Part shown: positions 44,786-56,060 of the stretch, one piece after another | Layout: each line of letters starts with the position of its first letter | Position numbering within the stretch: the stretch's first letter is position 1 | From: Bemisia tabaci | Lineage: Eukaryota > Arthropoda > Insecta > Hemiptera > Aleyrodidae | Assembly: GCF_918797505.1 (NCBI RefSeq) | Contig: NC_092801.1 | Span: forward strand, 39,548,517 to 39,612,516 | Direction of reading: 5' to 3' | DNA: 64,000 nucleotides | The notes under the pieces: model-generated | What the model saw: only the letters and a program-made list of their open reading frames with translations | The model's database searches: none | Told to the model about the DNA's origin: nothing | Position numbers and translations under genes: made by a program

Positions 44786-44861
44786 GAACGTACTTATGCT
44801 AAAAAGAACTGTGTGCATAGGGTTTGTGTGAAACATAGTTCCTTTTAGCGTAAATACGTCC
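44786..44861. mobile_element. GGA-1 MITE, 76-bp short variant
   Basis: GAACGTACTTATGCTAAAAA to GTAAATACGTCC, with ACTT on both sides (44782-44785, 44862-44865). Same short form as at 17824. Confidence 0.75.
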
Positions 44862-44864
44862 ACT

Positions 44865-45244
44865 TAATGGAAAGAGAAAAAACACTAAATAATGCCTCAA
44901 ACTGTATGTAACAAGCTGGTGAAATGGTGCTGAGTCCACACAATTTCGCTTGGAAAACAATGAAGCCAAAAATTTCCAAAAGTTGAAATTGTTGGAACTT
45001 TTTGACTTTGTTTTCCCCGCGCAATGGTGAGGACTCAGCACTATTTTACCACCCTCTTAATAGATAAACTCCCCCTCAGTTTCGCACTGGTGCGCATTAG
45101 AGTTCAAAAAAATTAATTTGGACTCTAATTTTAATTTTTGGAACTTCTTGGCTTTGTTTTCCCCGCGAAACGGTATGGACCCAGCACTATTTCTCCTTGT
45201 TACATACAGTTCGGGCCACTTCTTAGTGTTTCTTTTCTCCATTA
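44865..45244. repeat. Large imperfect hairpin
   Basis: TAATGGAAAGAGAAAAAACA at the left pairs with AGTGTTTCTTTTCTCCATTA at the right. Inner pairs are ACTGTATGTAACAAG/CTTGTTACATACAGT and AATGGTGCTGAGTCC/GGACCCAGCAC. No coding content. Confidence 0.65.
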
Positions 45245-45733
45245 ATAGATAAATCAGTTACAAAAAAAATTGGAATTTTTTGCTTTTATGAAAAGACTGA
45301 AGCTTTCTCGAGCGAGAACTGGCAGCGACGCACTATGGCGAGGCTCGCGAGAAGGGGTAGTTAAGATGAAGGGTGGTGGAGAAACAATTACGTCGGTGTG
45401 AAGTCCGAGATGTTTATCTCGGCCCCCGTTCCGCTGGGAGACGGGATTAAGGAACGAGTCATTTACCATCGGAATGGTCAACGGTCCACTCCAATGCGAT
45501 TTAGGGGGCTTTCCGTTTATTATCACGCTTTCCCGATTACCCCGTCTATTCATCCGTCCAGTTAAGCAATGAATCGTGACCGGACCTTTTGAGAAAAATC
45601 GATCGAAGTCAATTCGTGGATGAAAAAGGACATTTTGGGATTGAACTTTGTTTTATACTGAATATCGAATTTTCACGGTTAATTTAGATTACTTAGGTGC
45701 TTGGCCATAGAAACAACGGTCGCAAAAACATTT
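45245..45733. other. GC-rich single-copy island
   Basis: 45290-45560 is GC-rich and not repeated. Frames on the minus strand show no domain. Confidence 0.35.
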
Positions 45734-45994
45734 TGGCTGATTGTTGAAATTGATAGACAAAGCGATAGATAAAGAAGACAAATGGAGTATGGAGCGATTC
45801 TAATGGTTGTTTCTTATCAACTAAGGGGGTAAATTATAGACAAAATATGGGGTCTTTGTTGGTTGCCGTTAGTTAGTTTACTACCTAAATCCTATGTCCA
45901 CTGCGACCACCCGCTTCCACAAATGGGATCCCTCCACATCCTTCGTCTTCTTTGTCTATAGCTATGTCTATAAATCTCAAAAATCAGCCCGCAG
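45734..45994. repeat. CAGCGGG-family element
   Basis: TGGCTGATTGTTGAAATTGA at the left, AAAATCAGCCCGCAG at the right, with GATAGACAAAGCGATAGAT and CAAATGGGATCCCTCC inside. Confidence 0.65.
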
Positions 45995-46128
45995 AAAATG
46001 TTACGTGTTCAATAAGAGTCGAACTTTTTCCTCATTGGTGTAGGTAACTCATTATTTTCGCGAGTAAAATTTCCATCACCACTCAAACGATTCTAATAAT
46101 TTTTTGTAAGAGGCTCTGAATGGTGGCA

Positions 46129-46240
46129 AATTTTCCAGGTGTGTTGAATACAACAATTCGAAAGTATTTTGTGCTGAATGTAAAAGAAAGTGCAGTTGGT
46201 CTGCGGAAATGCGTGGAAGTCAACATAGATTTAGAATTTC
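46129..46240. repeat. Inverted duplication, left copy
   Basis: 112 bp starting AATTTTCCAGGTGTGTTGAA, repeated in reverse complement at 46929-47040 with good similarity. The 688 bp between them include a GC-rich segment (46480-46700). Confidence 0.65.
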
Positions 46241-46928
46241 TATCAAAGGGATTCTTTATTTGTCACCCTTTCTTCCTGAATCAAGCATCTTTCCGTCGGT
46301 TTGCCGTCGAAGTGGCGCAAAATCCCGGTATCGAAGTCTTAAGAATCTGAACTTTACGGGCTTTCGATGCAAGGTACGTGCTCGAAACATGGTTGCCAGA
46401 TTGTGCTGACAAATCAGTACTTTTATCCTATTTAAACTCATGTGAAGTATCCGTATTTTATCGCATGCTCTGACAACCGTGCCCGCGAATCGTAAAGCAC
46501 GATGCGCCACTTCCACCGCGGTTCGACCGAGGGATTTCCTCCGCCCCCGCCCTCGTGCCCTCGCCTTTTCGCCGGGAACTTTTTGAGGCGTCGAAAGTTC
46601 GGCGGAATTAAAGAGCCGCGAGGAGAAGAAAAGGCACCGGAAATGAAGCGCCATTTCGCGCCGAGCTTTCTTATTCTGGAGACGATGCCCGACTCGAAAT
46701 GAAAGGACTCGCCGTTGCCAGATTTAGGGGGTATTAGGGGGGAAGATATTTTACTGCCTCCGAACTGTACTGCCCCGCCAAAAATGAGGACAGTATGTAA
46801 GGCATAGGCGCACCTAGGTCATTTTGCTAAGGTACCTGGCCCCCCCCCTACCACGAGGGGTTCTGGGGTAATGGAATACCCCCCTCCCCGCTTAAGGGGG
46901 TTCGGAGGGCCTCCCCAGGAAAATTTTT

Positions 46929-47040
46929 GAAATTCAAAATCTATTTTGACTTCCATGCATTGCCGCAGACCAACTGCACTTTTTTTACATTCAGCACAAA
47001 ATACTTTCGAATTGTCGTATTCAACACACCTGGAAAATTT
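46929..47040. repeat. Inverted duplication, right copy
   Basis: Reverse complement of 46129-46240 (GACTTCCATGCATTGCCGCA pairs with TGCGGAAATGCGTGGAAGTC). Confidence 0.65.
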
Positions 47041-47443
47041 GTGAAATTTTAACTTTATTTGGACGCATTTTGAGGCTTCCATGACTCAAATTTGTCATCA
47101 ATTTCTGCAGAAAAATTACGGCTTTTCATATTTTTAGCAATTAAGCATTGAATGACCCCATATTATGTCCGTCGGACCTGACTTTTCAGAAAAGACAAAG
47201 AGTGATGAATAAACTTATACGGTTATGTAGTTTAAGAACACCTTCATTTTCGGCTAGATGGCATTCTGCTTGCTGAAATAATTATTAACTCGGAAAAATA
47301 AAGGCTGTCACGGTTGAACACGTAGCGTTTTCGTGTTTCTATCGGAAATTCCAATAAATATCCATAATTTATAATCAAATTTGAAAAAAATTACGAAAGA
47401 AAACTACACAAATACACCTTGAAACTAAAGGCGATTGCCCCCT
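47041..47443. other. No feature recognised
   Basis: AT-rich, no hairpin, exon or repeat copy. Confidence 0.35.
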
Positions 47444-47670
47444 CTTTGGAAAAAAAACACATTTGATCTAGAGTCCAGACTCTTGAAAACATTGGCAAGA
47501 AAAAGGACCCTTGATTTAACCAGATCTAAGCTTAAATCATAAGGAAATCGGCTCAAATTAAGAGGCTTGGTTCTTGATTTAAGCTTACATCTGATTAAAT
47601 CAAGAGTATTTTTTCTTGTCGATGTTTTTAAGAGTCTGGACTCTAGATCCAATGTGTTTTTTTTCCAGTG
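47444..47670. mobile_element. CAC-6 MITE
   Basis: CTTTGGAAAAAAAACACATT at the left (first bases mutated), TTTTTTTTCCAGTG at the right, 227 bp. Interior as at 33482. Confidence 0.8.
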
Positions 47671-48254
47671 CCCCCCTTTCATTTGATATTTTACATATCT
47701 TGATAATCTTGATTTTCAGCGCCTTCCTCGGTATTTTTTTAAAGTTTTGCCCCTTCAGCAAATTTTGTTCTCGTGTAAGAGCCTTTGCTACACCTCCAAG
47801 ATGTTATACTAAGAATAAAGTCTCTGCACAAAATCGAGAGTTCTTTGCCACAGTCGGCATCAGCTCACTCTGTCGGGGCGAAAAGAAAAAGGCTAATAAA
47901 TGCACCCCGCCCCCTGCGGTTCCGTCTTAACCCCCCACCCCCACCCCCGCGGTCGACCTGCGCACTTTGTCAACCAATGGGGTTTTATGAGTTTCCCGGC
48001 CCCCGGCTGTGAGGGAAATCCGCTCAGGAAGGAAGGAAGGAAGGAAGGAAGGAAGGCGCGCAGAATCTTGTCGGAATCTAATCCTTTCCCGCTGTCGAAT
48101 GTCTTCGCGATAAGTCGATTTTTTTCTCGAACAGCCCCTCGTTGCTTCTTCTCCGTGCACCACTACACCCTTATAACCTGGCCTTATGAATGTTTGGACT
48201 ACATTTTGCAATATAAAACTACAATTTCTGGCTCAATTTAGACACATAATATTT
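47671..48254. other. GC-rich stretch with (GGAA)n microsatellite
   Basis: 48027-48056 is an uninterrupted GGAA tetranucleotide run. 47930-47950 is a CCCCCAC run. No gene recognised. Confidence 0.5.
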
Positions 48255-48510
48255 GTATTGCGTTTTGCAAAAAGGAACCAAGATCATTCCAATGTTGCTA
48301 GAATTGCACAACTTACATTCTTTGCAAAAATGTATAGAAATCATGAAAAAAATTAAATTTACAGAGGTGATTTTTGTATTAAATTCACAATTTATAGGGA
48401 GTAAAGATGAAACTTTTTCAAATGATCAGTTTCTATTTGCAAGGTGAAACAAGTTGCACAATCTTAGCGACATTGGAATACTTGTGGTTCCTTTTTGCAA
48501 AATGCAATCC
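48255..48510. mobile_element. GGA-2 MITE, ATTT duplication
   Basis: GTATTGCGTTTTGCAAAAAG to TTTTTGCAAAATGCAATCC, with ATTT on both sides (48251-48254, 48511-48514). 256 bp. Confidence 0.7.
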
Positions 48511-48559
48511 ATTTGTCATTAATGTCCTTATGAAAACAAGTGATATTGCGGATGAACCA

Positions 48560-48800
48560 CAAATGGAGCGCATCATTTAGCAAAAAGGAACCAACGCGAA
48601 TACAGTGTCGTAAAAATGTTGCTTTTTCATAATTATCAAAATATTCTCCCAGAATAACAAAAAGTTTTTGTTTCCCACCGAAAAATTGAGAATTTTATAG
48701 GAAAATAATTGTGTGAATTTAAATACCGTACATATTTCGAGTACTCAAAAAAAGAAGTGGCACGATTTTGAAAACACTGAATACACTGTATTTCACCATC
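48560..48800. repeat. GGA-2-related diverged hairpin
   Basis: AATGGAGCGCATCATTTAGC and AAAAAGGAACCAACGCGAAT, with an inverted GTGGCACGATTTTGAAAACA later. Similar to the fragment at 38962-39010. Ends unclear. Confidence 0.4.
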
Positions 48801-49442
48801 AGATCCGATTTTGTTCCTCGACAGGCTCCAACTCATACTTCTCTTTCCTTTTTTTAACGAAAGCATGCGAATTGACTTGAATGAAACATTAAAAGAATAT
48901 TTTCATCATATCTCGGAAAATTATTGGCAGATTTTAGTATTTTTATTGATCCAGTTAGAGAAGGCACTGAGAGGCTTGCAACGCTGCAAATTAAATAAGA
49001 TAAATGTATTTTACTTCAGCGTCGATGATGAGAAAATGCGTCATTTCACACGCACCAGAGTGTGATTTCTACGGTAATCGTGATCTGCCAGGCGCTCTGA
49101 GCAACTATTCCGCCACAGGAGTATTGCACAGTATCAGACGGAAATGAAGGCGCACTAACTTTCGCAAATTGCCTGGTACCAATTGTAAAGTCCTACTGAT
49201 CGGCTACAGTATGATTCATTTTGGTGAGGATTGGTGTCGGGGGCATTTTTTGACGTAAAAGTCGAACCTTCAGTCAAATTTTCAAAATTTATAAAATCCA
49301 ATATGGCAAAAGTGGCCTAAAATGCTATCTTAGCCTCTTCGGAATCATCCTACTTTGCAATGGAGGTATCTGTTTTTTTTCTGTTCAGTTTCAAAATCGA
49401 CGTACTCTCTGTGCAGAGTATAATTCAGCGGTAATCGTGATC
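48801..49442. other. Decayed repeat DNA
   Basis: 49085-49190 resembles the outer part of the GTAGG family (AGCAACTATTCCGCCACAGG, ATGAAGGCGCACTAACTTTC). No gene. Confidence 0.35.
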
Positions 49443-49702
49443 TCGTCACCTTCCGGCTGAAGTATCCCAAGCGCCATGCGACGTTTCAAAATTTCCGACG
49501 CCTGTTTTCTTTTTTTACAGAGAAATTGTTCAACGAAGCTGTTCGAAAATTTCGCTGAATTTTCTTTGTGCTGCCGATAAAAATCAGTTAAATTTTCAAA
49601 CGGATTCAATCAACAATTTCTCTGTAAAAAAATAAAATAGCGGTGGAAATTTTGAAACGTCGCATGGCGCTTTTGATACTTTGGCCGGAGGGTGACAATC
49701 CT
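49443..49702. repeat. V-family hairpin element
   Basis: CACCTTCCGGCTGAAGTATC at the left, GATACTTTGGCCGGAGGGTG at the right. Inner GCGCCATGCGACGTTTCAAA and its inverse. Confidence 0.7.
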
Positions 49703-50157
49703 CTGACATCGAGTCGAAGCGATACTTTTGAGGGCGTTGTGAGCAACTACGGTTGGCCCGGTCAAGCTCAGAACTAGGACCGATAGTAAGTCGCAATTAA
49801 GATCAATATCTTCTGGTGGGGTCAAAGTTGTTGTTGAGTCTGAATGCTCGCATCTAAGGACTCGATTTGACGTGGATAGAATTGAAGGGTTTCTTGATGA
49901 AACGGCAGATGAGAAATCCCATTTGAAGGGTTGAATTTCAGTATACATCCCAATCGCTATTGAGTGTTGCCAAGACTGGGTAACTGTCCTTTTCAGTACA
50001 AGGAAATCTAGCAAAGGAATGGTTAAAGATTTGTATTGCAATTAAATCCTCATGATAGAGGTAATAGCTCATTTGAAACAAAATTGTTTCTCATAGATTT
50101 TCACCGAAGAAGAGATTCGGTCATTTGAATCGTACGATTTAAATTTATTGTCAGCCT
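49703..50157. other. No feature recognised
   Basis: A 143-residue minus-strand frame (49610-50041) overlaps the V element and has no recognisable domain. Confidence 0.35.
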
Positions 50158-50402
50158 TATCAGCTATTGCCAAATGTGATCGGGCAATTTAATTTTTGAA
50201 ATGAAAACGATGGTGCGGATTTTTGTGCAGATTTCAGTGGAGTTTCTGCATAGTTCGAAGCGAATTCTTTAAAATTTTCAAAGGAATCCGCACTCCGTTC
50301 TCCGTTCAAAGGAATCCGTTCTCTTGTAAAAAATTAAATTGCCCAGTTAAATTTGGTAATAACTGATGTGGCATGGTTCCTACCTGCTCAACGCGGTCCA
50401 TT
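50158..50402. repeat. R-family element
   Basis: Interior GTGCGGATTTTTGTGCAGAT and AAGGAATCCGCAC, then AAATTGCCCAGTTAAATTTG and GGCATGGTTCCTACCTGC at the right end. The left end is decayed. Confidence 0.55.
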
Positions 50403-51184
50403 TGTCGCTGCGGGAAATCGTACTTTAATAAGCATTTTCCGTCCATCGTGAAAAATTAAATTCAATACTGATTTTTACTTACACTCAATAGCAAAATCAC
50501 CATGTCTCTGCTGTGTTTACATCAGCTAATCCAGCTCAAGATCCAAGTTAAAATTCCAAAAGATTCGCGGCATCCGCTCTTTCCGGCGCCAAAAATTCCT
50601 GCCGGGTGCAAAACACGCGCATGTTTCCAATGACAATAAAATCGGGCATAAAAAATCCTGACGGGAACATGCCACTGTTCCAAACGAATCACGCTTTTAT
50701 TTTCATGAATTTCATCGAATTTTTACTTGATTCTTGCTCTGCTACACAATGCGAAAACCGCATATCTGCAATGGTTTCCTACCGAACTTCTGCGCTTCTT
50801 GCGTAGCATGGTAGAGCTCCGCCTAGAACCTAATAAAATTCCTCCTCCTTGATGGGGCTCAGTGAGAAAATTCAAGTTTTCCCTCGCCCACACGCCAACC
50901 CGAGGGGTCGATGCCTTCTCAAGGTTTTCTTCTCGAACGCAATTATGCGATTCATAGTCCAAAAATAACCTCTATATCGAGTGGCCTTGAGTCACATGCT
51001 TCAAAATTTCCAACGGGCTCCTCGGACAATTGTGAGTTATACATGATTGCCAGGTGGTGGAACTGAAAGAAAACTTTGATTTGTGTAAACGTCTTGTGGA
51101 ATAACCTAGTTTTACTTTCTAATATTAATTCAGCGGAATTTCCATTTTTCTCGACGCCGAATGGAACAACTGCCAAAAATTGTA
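50403..51184. other. No feature recognised
   Basis: Single-copy AT-rich DNA with short frames only. Confidence 0.35.
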
Positions 51185-51410
51185 CCCTGGAAAAAAAACA
51201 CATTGGATCTAGAGTCCAAACTCTTGAAAACATTGACAAGAAAAATTACTCTTGATTCAATCAGATTTTTGCTTTAAAAAAGGGAATCAGCTCAAATTAA
51301 GAGGCTTGGTTTTTGATGTAAGCAAAAATCCGATTGAATCAAGAGTATTTTTTCTTGTCGATGTTTTTAAGAGTTTGGAGTCTAGATCCAATGTGTTTTT
51401 TTTTCCAGTG
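51185..51410. mobile_element. CAC-6 MITE
   Basis: CCCTGGAAAAAAAACACATT to TTTTTTTTTCCAGTG, 226 bp. The left terminal A is changed. Flanking dinucleotides do not match. Confidence 0.8.
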
Positions 51411-51573
51411 CATTGTTGAATGTGCATTTCTGCCGTATTTCCTAACAGCTCGGGAAATTATTCAAAATGGTGACAGAGTCGCTAAAAAAGCATCTTATTC
51501 TTGCTATCCTCAAGAATCATTATCCTTCTTCTGACAATAAGGAGGAACGAGACAGTTTTTTTACTCTCCTGGA

Positions 51574-51844
51574 TAATCGTGTTTTCCGAGATACGCTCTT
51601 CTGCACTTTCACCATCGATTAGTACCTAACACATAGCGGTGGCATGCTGCCAGCGCGGAACGCGCATCAGCGCCTACAAACCTAAGGGGATACCTCAAGC
51701 ATTGCGCGGAACGCGCATTGGCGCCTACAAACCTAAGGGGATTCTTCAAGCATTGCGCAATGCGTGAAGTATCCCTGTTGTATTTTTTCTTGTCGATGTT
51801 TTTAAGAGTCTGGACTCTAGATCCAATGTGTTTTTTTTCCAGTG
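51574..51844. mobile_element. Chimera of a GTAGG element and a CAC-6 right arm
   Basis: 51574-51780 repeats 29264-29462, then the palindrome arm stops after GTATCCCTGTTG. From 51781 the sequence is the right 64 bases of CAC-6 (TATTTTTTCTTGTCGATG ... TCCAGTG). The left half of the CAC-6 element and the end of the GTAGG element are both missing. Confidence 0.7.
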
Positions 51845-51948
51845 TATGTGAAAATATTTACGGGGTTTTCTCTGAAAAATTGCAATTCAACACCTCGATT
51901 ATTATCTGCACCGCAAAAAAAGATGCAGATTCAACATTCTGGATGTAA

Positions 51949-52080
51949 AGAAAGTGTGCGACAAGGGACTCGCAAAACGCTGAATTAACCGTCACAACAG
52001 TTAGTTTTACATCTTGACATCGCTGAAGTAACTGCTCTCGCGGTTAATTCAGCGTTTTGTGGATCATCGCACACTTTTCT
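51949..52080. repeat. O-family hairpin
   Basis: AGAAAGTGTGCGACAAGGGA at the left pairs with TCGCACACTTTTCT at the right. Inner CAAAACGCTGAATTAACCG pairs with CGGTTAATTCAGCGTTTTG. Compare 13578-13707. Confidence 0.65.
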
Positions 52081-52312
52081 ACACCTAGAACGTTAAATCA
52101 GCATTCTTTTTTTTTTCGGTGTGATTTTTGTCATTATACCTACGAAAAGTCTATTCACTGGACGTTACCTAAGGCGTGCAACAGATCCATTCTGGAGATT
52201 AATTTTCAGTCAAGGACTTTTTCAAGGGGAACCCTGAGTTCCAAAATTCCAGCCTGCATGTACCCTCTTAATCTTGCAGAAATCTCGTCATCTCCCCGGG
52301 AGAAACCCCGCA

Positions 52313-52897
52313 ATGGACCACTAGACAAGGTACGAATTTAAGCAATCTGATACATGTTTCTTAACCAGAATTTCACGTAGAACACGATTTGCGCAACGAA
52401 AATTACTGAAACCAACTCTTAACGAAGATATTAACGTTTTTATTTCACACTGGTCCGAAGAATTTGAACTACCCGCTCACGAGAAACTCAAAGCTCTACG
52501 TGACGCACTACAACGGTTTCAGCAAGCTTCTCAATCGAGCAATGTTCATTTTGCACCAATGTGTTGTTCAAACTATGAGCAATTTGCTACAGCTGAGCCA
52601 AAGCGTCAAGATTGAGTTGCCAGATTTTTATATCGCAAAGACTGTCAAGATAACGTTTAGCGCGCGATGTGAATCAACGCCAGAGGTTGAGTTTGTATGA
52701 GACGGAATGTTTTGCAGCGATGTGAATCCAAGTTGAATTTCATAAGCGGATTTTAAATATTTAACTGAATCGAAATATCTTCGTATAGAGTTGATTTCGG
52801 TAATTTTCGTTCTAGCTGCGCATCGTGTTTTACGTGAAATTCTGGTGAAGAAACATGTATCAGAATCCTGAAATTCGCACCTTGTCTAGTGGTCCAT
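52313..52897. mobile_element. MULE-1 MITE, copy 3
   Basis: ATGGACCACTAGACAAGGTA to CTTGTCTAGTGGTCCAT. Interior TTTGCTACAGCTGAGCCAAA as in other copies, inverted. No clear flanking duplication. Confidence 0.7.
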
Positions 52898-53414
52898 TCT
52901 CAGCCCCACTTTGCAACATGGCTATTTCGGCAATATTCTTTTTTATTCGCACGGCCTTGGCACGGCTGCGGGCGGCGACCGCCATGGCTGACTCAGAACT
53001 GGGCGCGAATTGGCGCCATTTTCAATCTCTCCCAGGTTTCGGGTTGGGCTCCCGGCCGGTCCGCTTGCCTAATTGTACCTGTCTCATAAACTTCGATAAA
53101 TCAACACGCAGGTGAGCTTGCCAGGAATGGGATTCCTTTTATTTTTATTTTATTTATCGCGTCAGGGCCAACGGCTTATTTATCGCGTGCGATCGACTGG
53201 TTAAATGAATGTATTCAAACCGAAAAGACATATCTCCATCCTACCGTGAGCCTTGTCATGCATGTATTTACATAGGCTCCAGGGCCAATCTCACCAATGG
53301 AGATAATTCATTTTGATTTCAATGAACTCAACTGACGGATTTCCCAATCGTTAGGGCGGCCCTCGGAAAGTAAGCCAAGGCGCATGCCGACTGTTTAATC
53401 TTTGCCTCTCAATC
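52898..53414. other. Single-copy GC-richer stretch
   Basis: 52920-53060 is GC-rich with overlapping frames in two frames of the same strand; no domain. No gene called. Confidence 0.35.
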
Positions 53415-53536
53415 GGACGTATTCCTGTCAAATGGAACTATGTGCATTAAGACATGAGCCCTGAGACCCATGAGAATATATGCATAACAGGGCTCACGTC
53501 ATAGTGCACATAGTTCCGTTTGACAGAAATACGTCC
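53415..53536. mobile_element. GGA-1 MITE
   Basis: GGACGTATTCCTGTCAAATG to GACAGAAATACGTCC, 122 bp, flanked by AATC and AATT. Confidence 0.8.
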
Positions 53537-53663
53537 AATTGAACACCATGCTTGGAAAATAGCATTATTTATCGAGGAGCCCCGAATCACTTACGTCCTT
53601 CTTCAAACAGTCTGTCGGATCCAAATTGATGCCTTTAGCGAGTTAAACAGATTCTTTCTTTAC

Positions 53664-53762
53664 CAGTTATATCCTTAACTCCATTTTTTTCTTTCACAAC
53701 GTCCTCTCCAAGTCCTTCAAATTCTTCTTCTCCTTCTTCGTCCTCGTCTCTTTTGTCGGCCA
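53664..53762 (-). CDS. Possible acidic exon on the minus strand
   Basis: On the minus strand the frame reads ADKRDEDEEGEEEFEGLG, then EDVVKEKNGVKDIT, and meets a donor-like G followed by GTAAAG at 53663. An AG at 53764-53763 could be the acceptor, but it lacks a pyrimidine tract and an in-frame TAA lies just beyond it. The composition is protein-like for an acidic linker. It may equally be a chance translation of GAA-rich DNA. No family recognised. Confidence 0.2.
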
Positions 53763-53764
53763 CT

Positions 53765-55246
53765 TACTTACCAACCTTCGCAAATGACGACTTGTAATTT
53801 TTGTTTTCGAGATGTTGTATTTCGGGAGGTAAAAAATCGGACGAGATGAATTCAGGTACTTAAATTAGGATGTTTAGATGTGATGAAAAGGCACGCAAAT
53901 ACACCTGATGAAAAATTGGATGAATGACATCTAAAGGGAAATTTATATTCGAATGTGTCAGGAGCGTTTTAAGACAGAAGTCTACTACCTATGCTCTTAA
54001 GAATGGTAGTTTTTTATAGATTGGAAATAATTTATAAGCCAATGGTGGCAATAGTTTTTTTCCCCCTTCTCGTTCATCCATAATTTAAATTCAGTCAGTT
54101 TCCCTCTTTCGTCGTTTTTTTAACGCCTTATTTTTGACTCCTAATAAAAGAGACAATATTTGTGTTCCGTGTACAGTAGGTACAAAAAGAGGTGAATTTC
54201 ATTTTACGAAAAAATTGCAGTATTGTAAAGATTGTGCAAATTCTGTTCAAAATAAATGAGCTATAAGCAACCATTGATCATTAGCCATCCCTATTCATGC
54301 GCAAACAGAGACTCAGATTGAATTTTGACTTAAGTACACTATTTTCACGAGAGAAAATGCATTTCAAAATCCTCATTAGTTGCATGGCACCGTTGCCACG
54401 TGGTGTTAGCAACTTTTTGAAAAATTCAGTCTACTAGTTATACATTCTGTCATAGTTATTTACATACATGCATATGAGTTGCTGTCACAGCGATCTCTGG
54501 CGCTTTGCGACGCATGATCGCCACAAAACTCGGTCCTTCCACTGGAATATTATAGTTACTTACTCATTCTTTTTTCTTAATCTTCTTATGAGAAAAAGTC
54601 AATCAAGCAAACAATCAAACGTTAAATATTTTCTAAAATGGTTAAATAGGAATCAACTTTTGAAAAGGCGCAGCACCTCAACCCCCGTCGCGTCACCAAA
54701 GCAATGTGTGCATTATCACTCAATCCCTAGAAATCACAGATATTTGATTTGTAGATGACCCCTCCGCCCTCCCCCTCCCTTAATACATCCCCTCTCCCAT
54801 CCCTGCTCGAGTAAGGGTTGATGCGACGAGACAAGCCCCCTGCTACATCTCCATGGCCCACTGTGACAGAAATTGACTTTTTTCTCGCATTAACCCACCC
54901 TTCTTCCTCTTGTTTTAATAAAGTCACATGTCTGCTAGCAGCGTTGTCAATTTGTCACTGTTTCGTAGTTTTCCTCGGAATTATGTTGGAAGGTCGCTTC
55001 AGAGATTCCAATTTACTTAAGCTCAAAAAACGAGTCATTTTCATTTGCTATCAAGCCTTCCCTCGGTTTGTTTTCACGTCTCTTTCCAGCTTTCATCCTT
55101 GTCTCTAACATTAGAGCCATCGATATTCCACGTACCGATTCCGTAAACTGTCAAAATTTGACTACCGGCCTAGGCATCTGATAAAATGCCTGATTTGACT
55201 AATTGCCTTCGACACATATATTCGTACGGGTCTTAGGGCGTATGTT
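53765..55246. other. No gene recognised
   Basis: AT-rich and single-copy. Short frames (54468-54758, 54818-55108, both +) have no domain. Confidence 0.4.
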
Positions 55247-55448
55247 CACTGAAAAAAATATAGTTACGGGCTATATAGACATACCGTCCGTTCCGGGCTG
55301 AAAGGCCGAAAGTTCCGGGTGCTGGAGCCGTATCTTTGATTGCTCCGGGTGCCAAGCCCGGAACTTTCAGCCTCTGAGCCCGGAACGGGGACGGTATGTC
55401 TACATAGCCCGTAAGTACGGTCTCCACGGCCGGAGTTTTATTTCAGCG
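55247..55448. mobile_element. CAC-4 MITE
   Basis: CACTGAAAAAAATATAGTTA to TATTTCAGCG. The arms carry ACGGGCTATATAGACATACC and its inverse, with CCCGGAACTTTC inside. Flanks are TT and TA. The second copy is at 60412. Confidence 0.75.
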
Positions 55449-55485
55449 TAATGTGCATAGTTCCGTTTGGTAAAAATACGTCCAC
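55449..55485. repeat. GGA-1 right-arm fragment
   Basis: TAATGTGCATAGTTCCGTTT and GGTAAAAATACGTCC directly follow the CAC-4 element; the left arm is missing, so CAC-4 probably sits in or replaced it. Confidence 0.6.
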
Positions 55486-55514
55486 TTGAGGAAGGACTGC
55501 CAATTTTTGAGCCA

Positions 55515-56060
55515 CACCGAAAAATAATTCTCGGCATTTTTACCAAGGTCCGTTGGTACCTTTACCTTCTCACTTTGTTTTACCAATTTTTGGTAATTTT
55601 ACCTAGACAGACTGGTAAGCTTACCTAAGACCCGGTATTTTTACTGTTTTTTTTTTTTTTTCAGGTAAGAATACCACTTTTATCGGTAATCAATTCCCGG
55701 TAACCTTGCCATTTTATCTTGGTAATTCTACCACAGTCGATAAAAAATATTGGCGTTTCTACAAAGGTTCAGTAAAATTACCGAGAAAGCTCAATAATTT
55801 TACCGAGATTTCTCGGTACAATCACCAATTCCATAAATGGTAATTTTACCGAGAAAAAACTGGGATCAAATAGAACCCTGAATTGGACGTATTTCTACCA
55901 AACGGAACTATATGCATTTAGACATGAGCCCTGAGACCCATAAGAATACATGCACAACAAGGCTCACGTCATAATGCACATAGTTCCGTTTGACAGAAAT
56001 GCGTCCAATTCTTGGTAATTTTACCCTTTTCTTAGTAAATACCCCGAGATTTTTTTTTCA
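55515..56060. mobile_element. CAC-1 MITE containing a GGA-1 MITE and ending in a LINE
   Basis: CACCGAAAAATAATTCTCGG at the left. The right end stops at TTTTTTTTCA, where the final GTG is replaced by the LINE tail. The GGA-1 insert at 55885-56006 interrupts it. Without inserts it is about 420 bp. Confidence 0.85.
55885..56006. mobile_element. GGA-1 MITE nested in CAC-1, exact AATT duplication
   Basis: GGACGTATTTCTACCAAACG to GACAGAAATGCGTCC. AATT occurs on both sides (55881-55884, 56007-56010), whereas the intact CAC-1 copies have the single word GAATTC at this point. This defines the element ends and the 4-bp duplication without ambiguity. Confidence 0.9.
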
